Positions 58,642-64,000 of a stretch of DNA of 64,000 nt are shown here, in pieces. Source of the stretch: Leptolyngbya sp. NIES-2104 (GTDB lineage: Bacteria > Cyanobacteriota > Cyanobacteriia > Leptolyngbyales > Leptolyngbyaceae); NCBI RefSeq assembly GCF_001485215.1, contig NZ_BBWW01000001.1, positions 1,674,001 to 1,738,000 of the forward strand, in the 5' to 3' direction. How positions within the stretch are numbered: position 1 is the first letter of the stretch; every line of letters begins with the position of its first letter. Made by a program: the position numbers and the translations under genes. The notes under the pieces were generated by a model. The model was given only the letters and a program-made list of their open reading frames with translations. It did no database searches and was not told the DNA's origin.

Positions 58642-59675
58642 CCCAGAAAAACGAAACTCCCGCTCTCATTGCGTCGTTGTTGATTACTGGTGGATTGATC
58701 GGTGGAGGAATTTGGTGGTTTACGAATCGATCGGGCTTCAATTTGACTCAGATCAACAATTCATCGCCTCAATCTACAGCAACAAACAACGCCAATTCTC
58801 AAACTTCCAATACAGATTGGTCAAGCGTTCAGAATGTGCCATCTGGTATTTTTAACTACGGTGGCAGTACCAGTTGGGCACCGATCCGATTAAGTGTGGA
58901 TTCAGCGTTGCAAGCGGCTCGCCCTGAATTTCGGTTGCGCTATATTGATCCCGCAGGTAGCGCAGCGAGTTCGACTTCTGGAATTCGGATGCTGATCGAC
59001 GGTCAGATTCAGGTTGCTCAATCGTCGCGTCCGGTGATGACTCAGGAACAACAAGAGGCACAGCAAAAAGGATTTAGTTTAAGAGAAATTCCGATCGCGA
59101 TTGATGGACTCGCGATCGCGGTCAATCCCTCGCTGAACATTCCTGGTTTAACGTTCGATCAACTCAGAGGCATCTACACCGGACAACTCACGAACTGGAA
59201 ACAAGTCGGCGGCACTGATTTGCCGATCACTCCTTTTTCTCGCGATGCTAAATCCGGCGGAACAGTCGAACTTTTTATCGAGCAAGTTCTAAACAAACAA
59301 TCTTTTGCCCCGTCGGTTCAAATCGTTTCAACGACCACGGAAGCTTTGAGAAAACTGGGATCAACTCCGGGTGGAATCTATTTTGCGTCGGCTCCGGAGG
59401 TCGTTCCACAATGCACAGTCCGACCGATCCCGATTTCTAGAGGCAGTCAATTTGTTTCACCGTATCAAGAGCCGCTTGCTACTTGTCCGACTCGCAACCA
59501 ACTGAACACGGGTGCTTTTCAGGATGGAACTTATCCGCTGACTCGCAATTTATCGGTGATTGTGAAACAGAACAATGGCACAGAACAGAAAGCGGGTGAA
59601 GCGTATGCGAATTTGTTGCTGAGTGCACCCGCGCAAGATGCGATCGCGAAAGCCGGATTTGTCCGAATTCGTTAA
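58638..59675 (+). CDS. Membrane-anchored PstS-like phosphate/substrate-binding protein
   Basis: The 345-residue protein has one N-terminal helix (LIASLLITGGLIGGGIWWF) without a lipobox, so it is probably tethered rather than free. A Ser/Asn/Gln linker follows. The PBP-like domain has INGS-type phosphate contacts replaced by YGGSTSWAPIRLS, then QVAQSSRP, IDGLAIAVNPSL and FSRDAKSGGTVELF, as in the PstS family. It overlaps the kinase stop by four bases. Its position suggests a sensing role with the kinase rather than uptake, since no pstCAB genes are present. Confidence 0.85.
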   Translation: MTQKNETPALIASLLITGGLIGGGIWWFTNRSGFNLTQINNSSPQSTATNNANSQTSNTDWSSVQNVPSGIFNYGGSTSWAPIRLSVDSALQAARPEFRLRYIDPAGSAASSTSGIRMLIDGQIQVAQSSRPVMTQEQQEAQQKGFSLREIPIAIDGLAIAVNPSLNIPGLTFDQLRGIYTGQLTNWKQVGGTDLPITPFSRDAKSGGTVELFIEQVLNKQSFAPSVQIVSTTTEALRKLGSTPGGIYFASAPEVVPQCTVRPIPISRGSQFVSPYQEPLATCPTRNQLNTGAFQDGTYPLTRNLSVIVKQNNGTEQKAGEAYANLLLSAPAQDAIAKAGFVRIR

Positions 59676-59749
59676 ATTCTTTCCTGTGGGGGAGACTCGA
59701 TCGCGTACGTATCTTCCAAACTAGATTCCATTGAATTTAGGAGTTTCCG

Positions 59750-60004
59750 ATGGCTTCTCCCACTCGTTTGACCGGATTAGATTTAGTCGATTGCGCGAGA
59801 GCAAACGCTAAACAAGGAATCGAAACCGCTGCAAATCTCTGTGGTTATGGAACGGATTTAGAAGGATTTCGATCGCAGTTAAAGCAAGCCTGTGATCATA
59901 TGCGGATCGAGTTTCACGAACTCAGCGATTTGATTAAAGATCAGCCTGTTGCCGTGAGTTTAGATGGGGTGATTGTTGAGCCAGATTCACCGGGAGAATT
60001 GTAG
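59750..60004 (+). CDS. Conserved small hypothetical protein
   Basis: An 84-residue acidic soluble protein, starting MASPTRLTGLDLVDCARAN and ending VEPDSPGEL, with two Cys and a helical pattern. AGGAG lies six bases before the ATG. No domain is recognised. It stands alone after the PstS-like gene and is convergent with ndhN. Confidence 0.65.
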   Translation: MASPTRLTGLDLVDCARANAKQGIETAANLCGYGTDLEGFRSQLKQACDHMRIEFHELSDLIKDQPVAVSLDGVIVEPDSPGEL

Positions 60005-60021
60005 GGTTTCTAAAACTACAG

Positions 60022-60078
60022 CAGTTCGATGAAATTTTTCGCTTCGCAGACAGCGAAGCGAAAAATTTCATCGAACTG
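60022..60078. repeat. Perfect 26-bp inverted repeat between convergent genes
   Basis: The arm CAGTTCGATGAAATTTTTCG, continuing CTTCGC to 60047, is exactly complementary to 60053-60078, leaving a five-base loop. It begins 18 bases after the stop of the small hypothetical gene. The internal T5/A5 tracts could help it terminate transcripts from both sides. Confidence 0.75.
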
Positions 60079-60107
60079 ACATTAATTCATCGATTTTTGT
60101 GTAACAA

Positions 60108-60142
60108 ACGAAAACCTCCCATTCTTGTAAGACAATAGGGGG
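60108..60142 (-). terminator. Rho-independent terminator of ndhN
   Basis: On the minus strand CCCCCTATT pairs with AATGGGAGG (one mismatch), followed by TTTTCGTTTGTT. It lies about 25 bases past the ndhN stop. Confidence 0.65.
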
Positions 60143-60166
60143 CTTCCATAAAACTAATTAGTTTAT

Positions 60167-60640
60167 CTACGCCGCAATCACTTGTGCTAAAGGTTGCCAA
60201 CGGAAATATCGCTCACCACCAACTTCAATCACAACCTTGACACGCGGTTCAATCTTCGGCAGATTCGCTAAATACTCAAGCTCTTGGCTCGACAGAATGT
60301 GCCCCTCAATAATCCAGAGCAACAAGCCTTTCGATTTTGGCGGCAACTGTTCGATCTGCGTCGTCACGATCGGCGGAATGAAATAGGTATACCCTACTGC
60401 CGCTCCCGATCCCGTACTCTTCTTACCCAAGTGAGCCGGACGAACGCCATGCACTCCGGTCAAATATGCCGCGACATCTCCTAATCCCCGTGCCGTAATG
60501 CTGAGCGACTTGTAGCCAGCGGAGCGAATTCGACGACGATACCGACCTTCAAAGCCACCTTCGAGCGGCACATAAGCAGCGATCGCGCCGTGAGTTTCCA
60601 GGTCTTTGATCAATTGTCCACCAGTGGTCAAAAGTGCCAT
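60167..60640 (-). CDS. ndhN: NAD(P)H-quinone oxidoreductase subunit N
   Basis: NdhN is an oxygenic-photosynthesis-specific subunit in the hydrophilic arm of the NDH-1 complex, used in cyclic electron flow and respiration. The 157-residue protein has AAYVPLEGGFEGRYRRRIRS, GLGDVAAYLTGVHGVRP, HLGKKSTGSGAAVG and LPPKSKGLLLWIIEG, all strongly conserved. The length is normal. Confidence 0.96.
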   Translation of the reverse strand: MALLTTGGQLIKDLETHGAIAAYVPLEGGFEGRYRRRIRSAGYKSLSITARGLGDVAAYLTGVHGVRPAHLGKKSTGSGAAVGYTYFIPPIVTTQIEQLPPKSKGLLLWIIEGHILSSQELEYLANLPKIEPRVKVVIEVGGERYFRWQPLAQVIAA

Positions 60641-60758
60641 GTCGCCCGAACCTTCCTAAATAACGAGAGTGACCAATGCTTTTTCAAGACGCGAAGCATC
60701 CATTGATATTCTAATGGGTTATCCCACCGGAAACCTTCAAGAATCTCTATATTGGGTA

Positions 60759-61502
60759 TCAATTACTCACGATTTGCACGACCAGCGATCGGAGTGCGAT
60801 CGTAAAGGGATGCTCTGGATACTGTAAGCAAAATAATCGGCTACTGCCCGTTTGTGCAACCTCTTTCGTCCACTCAAATACTCCCGCAACCGGAAGCCGA
60901 TAAGCCCGCTCAACTTGATCTTTCAAACTTTGACTCTGCGATCGATCCGCGACTTGATTCAAAATGACCCGAACCGAACCGCCAAAGCCCTTTAATGCGG
61001 TCGCGATCATCGCAGTGCCCTGAAAATCCTGCTGGTCTGGACGCATCACCAGCAAAACGAGATCCGCAACGGTCATCCAGGGCGCGTCGATGCCAGGATA
61101 GGTATCAATTAATAAATAATCGAGATCCAATGCTCGAATTAATTGTCGGCTGCCTTGTCTGAGTTGCATTGGATCGTAGCTCTCTTTCAAAGTTTGCGTG
61201 AGGACGGGAAGCGTGGCACTGGATGGAACGATGAATAATCGACCTCGATCGCTCAAGAAATGCGTTGCATCGTAAGCGAGTTCTGCGATCGGTTGTCCAT
61301 TTTGTAAATATGCAGCATTGAAGGTTCGATTCAGAGATTCGCCAGTGATGCCAAATAGTAAGTGCAATCCAGGCGTATACAAGTCCGCATCAATTACGCC
61401 TACTCGCGCTCCACGCATGGCGAGCAAGATCGCTAAATTTGCAGTTAAGCTCGACGTTCCCGATCCGCCTCGATAGGCATGAAGAATCACAGTTTTGGGC
61501 AT
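60759..61502 (-). CDS. MinD/ParA-like protein with an altered P-loop
   Basis: The 247-residue protein has the SIMIBI fold pattern: VILHAYRGGSGTSSLTANLAI at the start, the A' motif GVIDADLYTPGLH, and DYLLIDTYPGIDA. VLLVMRPDQQDFQGT and VRVILNQV follow. The usual KGGxGKT/S loop is here RGGSGTSS, so both the signature Lys and the P-loop Lys are missing and ATP hydrolysis is doubtful. It may be a regulatory pseudo-ATPase. No minC, minE or parB is nearby. The gene is divergent from the MFS gene. Confidence 0.72.
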   Translation of the reverse strand: MPKTVILHAYRGGSGTSSLTANLAILLAMRGARVGVIDADLYTPGLHLLFGITGESLNRTFNAAYLQNGQPIAELAYDATHFLSDRGRLFIVPSSATLPVLTQTLKESYDPMQLRQGSRQLIRALDLDYLLIDTYPGIDAPWMTVADLVLLVMRPDQQDFQGTAMIATALKGFGGSVRVILNQVADRSQSQSLKDQVERAYRLPVAGVFEWTKEVAQTGSSRLFCLQYPEHPFTIALRSLVVQIVSN

Positions 61503-61669
61503 CTAAAACCTCAAATGCACAGGATTGACTTATCTCAATGGTTGTGCATTACACATTTTCAGATTAAACAAAATTGCGCTTGATTTCTTCTCCCTATAGG
61601 AATGATGAAGACTTCTTTAAACTTGACCTGCCTTTAGAGGGGTGAGATTTCTCGATCTCCAGTTTATTT

Positions 61670-61682
61670 GTATACAGTATGC
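61670..61682. promoter_or_regulatory. GTATAC-N-GTATAC dyad, MFS upstream site 1
   Basis: GTATACAGTATGC, a near-perfect 13-bp dyad with one central base, lies 95 bp before the MFS start in the MinD-like/MFS divergent region. Confidence 0.5.
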
Positions 61683-61724
61683 CTTTCTACAAATTAGTGA
61701 TAAAGTACACCGCTTCATTCGCTT

Positions 61725-61737
61725 GTATACAGGATAC
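61725..61737. promoter_or_regulatory. GTATAC-N-GTATAC dyad, MFS upstream site 2
   Basis: GTATACAGGATAC lies 55 bp downstream of site 1 and 39 bp before the MFS start. The same motif is found at 63018 and 63134. Two sites close to the start suggest repression of the MFS gene. Confidence 0.5.
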
Positions 61738-61776
61738 TCTTGAAGTAAAAAAGCCATCCCTTGCCCGACGAAACTC

Positions 61777-62871
61777 ATGAATTCAGCGATATCTCTGCAT
61801 CAGAAAACTCTTTGGCTAATCACGATCGCTTGTACGATTTCAATCGGTAGCCTCTATTACAATCAACCGCTTCTAGCACTGATCAGTACTGATCTTCAGA
61901 TTTCCGTGTCAGATGTCAGTGCAGTGCCAACTTTGACTCAGATTGGATACGCGATCGGGCTTTTATTATTTGTGCCATTAGGCGATCGCATTGATCGAAG
62001 AAAGTTGATCGTGGGACTGAGTGGGCTAAATGCGATCGCGCTCATTCTGGCTGCTCTTTCTCCAAGTTTATTTGGATTGTTAACGGCGAGTTGTGCGATC
62101 GGGCTGACCGCAGTGGTTCCTCAGTTGCTAATTCCATTTGCAGCACAGTTAGCGGATGCTGAACAGCGAGGGCGAATCGTAGGAACGGTGATGAGCGGGT
62201 TACTCGTTGGAATTATTCTAGGTCGGGTTGCAGGGGGATTGGTTGGCGGCTCGTTGGGTTGGCGATCGATGTTTTGGATTGCAGCCGCGTTGATGATTAC
62301 ATTAGGAATCGTGTTACTTAAACAATTGCCGTTTACGGTTCCTTCAGCGATTAATATTTCATATTTTGGCTTACTACGATCGTTACCGCTGCTGTTGTCG
62401 GAACATGCTGCCTTGAGAACGCGATCCATTGCCGGAGCAGTTTTATTTGCATCTTATAGTGGGTTCTGGGCAGTGTTGCCTTTCTTGTTAGAGCGTCCGC
62501 CGTTTGAATTTCACAGCGAGGTTGCGGGATTGTTCGGCTTGGTTGGAATGATTAGCGCCACGGCTTCTCCTTGGCTGGGACGAATGACCGATCGAACCAG
62601 TCCACGCTTAACGTTGAAGATTGCGATCGGGCTTTTTGCGATCGCGCTTCTGATTCTCTGTCAGTTCTACACCACTCTTTGGGGACTGATCCTAGGCGCG
62701 GTCTTACTAGATTTGGGAACGCAAACCGGGCAAATCTCGAATAAAGCAAAAATTTACAGTTTACCGATCGAGTTTCACAATCGTCTCACCACAATCTACA
62801 TGGTGATCTTCTTTACTGGAGGCGCGATCGGCTCTTGGCTATTCGCTTATGGTTTGCGATTCACAAGTTAA
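61777..62871 (+). CDS. MFS transporter
   Basis: The 364-residue permease has about 11-12 hydrophobic helices. The MFS motif A is seen as PLGDRIDRRKLIVG between helices 2 and 3, and a related loop LGRMTDRTSPRLTLKI lies in the second half. The layout resembles the drug/efflux-type permeases of the YnfM/Bcr sort, often with repressor-controlled promoters. Its substrate is unknown. Dyad motifs upstream may be operator sites. Confidence 0.9.
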   Translation: MNSAISLHQKTLWLITIACTISIGSLYYNQPLLALISTDLQISVSDVSAVPTLTQIGYAIGLLLFVPLGDRIDRRKLIVGLSGLNAIALILAALSPSLFGLLTASCAIGLTAVVPQLLIPFAAQLADAEQRGRIVGTVMSGLLVGIILGRVAGGLVGGSLGWRSMFWIAAALMITLGIVLLKQLPFTVPSAINISYFGLLRSLPLLLSEHAALRTRSIAGAVLFASYSGFWAVLPFLLERPPFEFHSEVAGLFGLVGMISATASPWLGRMTDRTSPRLTLKIAIGLFAIALLILCQFYTTLWGLILGAVLLDLGTQTGQISNKAKIYSLPIEFHNRLTTIYMVIFFTGGAIGSWLFAYGLRFTS

Positions 62872-63017
62872 TACAATTCTCAATATTTTTAATAATTTTA
62901 AGCATCTGGAAGAATGTAAAAAATATACATACAGCACACTACCGCGGTGGTCAATTTGTATTGAAGAAAACAGTTTCATGATTTTCTTGCCGCTATAAGT
63001 AGTATCGAACGTACTCA

Positions 63018-63030
63018 ATATACGGTATAC
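63018..63030. promoter_or_regulatory. GTATAC-N-GTATAC dyad, downstream site 1
   Basis: ATATACGGTATAC, one mismatch from a perfect dyad, lies 147 bp after the MFS stop. Confidence 0.45.
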
Positions 63031-63133
63031 GCTTCTCAAAAGATTGCTCGATCGCTTCATGAAGCCCGCTCATTCCTAGTCCATATTCACAATTTGTAAA
63101 ACAGATCTATCTTGAGAGGAACAAGACTCTTTT

Positions 63134-63146
63134 GTATACTGCATAC
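63134..63146. promoter_or_regulatory. GTATAC-N-GTATAC dyad, downstream site 2
   Basis: GTATACTGCATAC, one mismatch from a perfect dyad, lies 256 bp before the start of the ABM-domain gene. Confidence 0.45.
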
Positions 63147-63402
63147 CTAAGAGCGAATCAATCTCAATTTGTAAACAGAGCCAAAGTTCAGAGCGCCCGT
63201 TCTCGCAAACTATATGATCACTTTTGTATTCGTTTAACTAATTAAAAAGTGTTGTAGCATTCGATACTGTTTGCGTTGTTTCAAATATTGTAAAAGTCTT
63301 CAAAGTTCTTAAGACTTTTAATTCTGTACGATGTTTTTAACAATCTTTTATGTAGCTTTTCTTGCAAATAACTAACATCGAAAAATGGAGAAAGATAGTC
63401 CT

Positions 63403-64000
63403 ATGGGTAGCTTGTTCCGCCGTCAGTTCAGTGCGATCGCACTGTCGATTCTCCTGAGCTTGATGATCCTCATCGGGTTTCCCGCTCGTGCGGAAGCGAT
63501 GAAAGCTCTAAAAGCGATCGCATTTGATCCAGGTGCAACCGCTGTGAATGTGGCAGCGATCTACGAAACCACCCCTACCACGCAGAAATCGACGATGAAA
63601 TCGCTCAAAAGCACGAACAAAGCCCTGAAGAAAGCACCGGGTTTTGCTGGATCTGCAATGCTACAAGGCGATGACGGAACTCGATTCATTGTTCTGTCAC
63701 AGTGGCAAGATCTCGCGAGTTATCAAGCCGCGATCGCCACTCCAACCGCTGAGAGCAGCAAAGAAACAAACACAGAGAAAGCCACTGCGATCGCGCCCTC
63801 TCGCACCGTTGTCTTTGAAATTAGTAAAGCGCAAACCGCTCGTGAAGGACTGGTTCCCGCTGTAAAAGGCAAGCAGGCTGTCGTGGAATTTAGCGAGTTC
63901 AAGCTAAAAGCTCCCGAAGATCAGGCAAAGATTGTTGCGAGTGCTGAGAAGCTTATTCCTGCAACTTTACTGAAACAACCAGCGCCCCAGTCCGTTGTGT
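63403..64000 (+). CDS. Secreted antibiotic-biosynthesis-monooxygenase (ABM)-like protein, cut by window end
   Basis: An open frame to the window edge with at least 199 codons. A clear signal peptide (FSAIALSILLSLMILIGFPARAEA) is followed by a dimeric alpha-beta-barrel type segment with KKAPGFAGSAMLQGDDG and RFIVLSQWQDLASYQAAIA, as in ABM-domain proteins. A Ser/Thr/Glu linker and a second segment (VFEISKAQTAREGLVPAVKG) follow, possibly a repeat of the fold. An in-frame ATG at 63385 is the alternative start. The function is unknown; some ABM proteins act on quinones or heme. Confidence 0.72.
   Translation, partial: MGSLFRRQFSAIALSILLSLMILIGFPARAEAMKALKAIAFDPGATAVNVAAIYETTPTTQKSTMKSLKSTNKALKKAPGFAGSAMLQGDDGTRFIVLSQWQDLASYQAAIATPTAESSKETNTEKATAIAPSRTVVFEISKAQTAREGLVPAVKGKQAVVEFSEFKLKAPEDQAKIVASAEKLIPATLLKQPAPQSVV

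Larger units (their letters stand above)
62872..63402. promoter_or_regulatory. AT-rich 530-bp intergenic region with dyads and CAATTTGTA repeats
   Basis: No convincing gene is present; a 73-codon frame on the minus strand lacks any family or ribosome site. The region holds two GTATAC-N-GTATAC dyads (63018-63030, 63134-63146) and three copies of CAATTTGTA (62952, 63090, 63165), the last two followed by AAACAG-like bases. It is much more AT-rich than its surroundings. Confidence 0.5.

Noticed and set aside
62839-63060. Minus-strand 73-codon frame in the AT-rich gap
   Set aside because: Overlaps the MFS 3' end, crosses one dyad, has no ribosome site and no family resemblance.

Overview
The window is cyanobacterial chromosome. 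Diagnostic genes are a photosystem I psaB, ndhN of the NDH-1 complex, pxcA (CemA-type proton extrusion), a one-helix high-light-inducible protein, a cyanobacterial-type exosortase with its partner protein, and a group 2 sigma factor. The HIP1 octamer GCGATCGC and its CGATCG core occur throughout. A filamentous Leptolyngbya-like organism fits the general character, but that is an inference. Genes lie on both strands, mostly as single units or short operons. No rRNA, tRNA or CRISPR was seen.

Layout. 0-5 kb: a truncated PfkB sugar kinase, a CYP120-like P450 and carB. 5-9.2 kb: a group 2 sigma factor with a long leader, a palindromic repeat split by a 199-bp MITE, an alpha/beta hydrolase and pxcA. 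9.3-16 kb: a degenerate UvrD-like protein, a phosphoribulokinase paralogue, comB, hflX and a higBA toxin-antitoxin pair. 16-24 kb: a VCBS-subtilisin protease, moaE, a DUF2927 protein, a psaB without psaA followed by a 30-residue PsaX-like peptide, a glutathione transferase and moaA. 24-34 kb: an XPB-like helicase, ilvC, membrane and protease genes, a pentapeptide/HhH membrane protein and an LCP ligase. 34-41 kb: enolase, an Rpn-type nuclease gene flanked by 60-bp direct repeats, an AI-2E-family permease, alanine dehydrogenase, an Hlip, a MerR regulator and DUF3611. 41.3-47.6 kb: a probable operon of DegT aminotransferase, exosortase, exosortase partner, Wza-like and Wzc-like proteins. 47.6-52 kb: a MazEF-like pair with a damaged toxin, a malate:quinone oxidoreductase-like enzyme, a diguanylate cyclase and an orphan HicB. 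52-64 kb: tkt, fabF-acpP, an HdrB-like protein, an overlapping kinase/PstS-like pair, ndhN, a MinD-like protein lacking the P-loop lysine, an MFS permease and a secreted ABM-domain protein cut by the window end.

Themes. Carbon metabolism is represented by tkt, eno, the PRK paralogue and ilvC. Photosynthetic electron transport is represented by psaB, ndhN, the Hlip and PxcA. Surface biology is represented by the exosortase/EPS operon, the LCP protein and secreted proteases. The most notable signals are the divergent solitary psaB with its peptide, a palindromic repeat family with compensatory base changes in four copies, the nested MITE with a 12-bp target duplication, the nuclease gene between duplicated promoter-like repeats, five copies of the dyad GTATAC-N-GTATAC, and several nucleotide-binding proteins that have lost canonical active-site residues. 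Family assignments come from reading motifs by eye; no database search was run.
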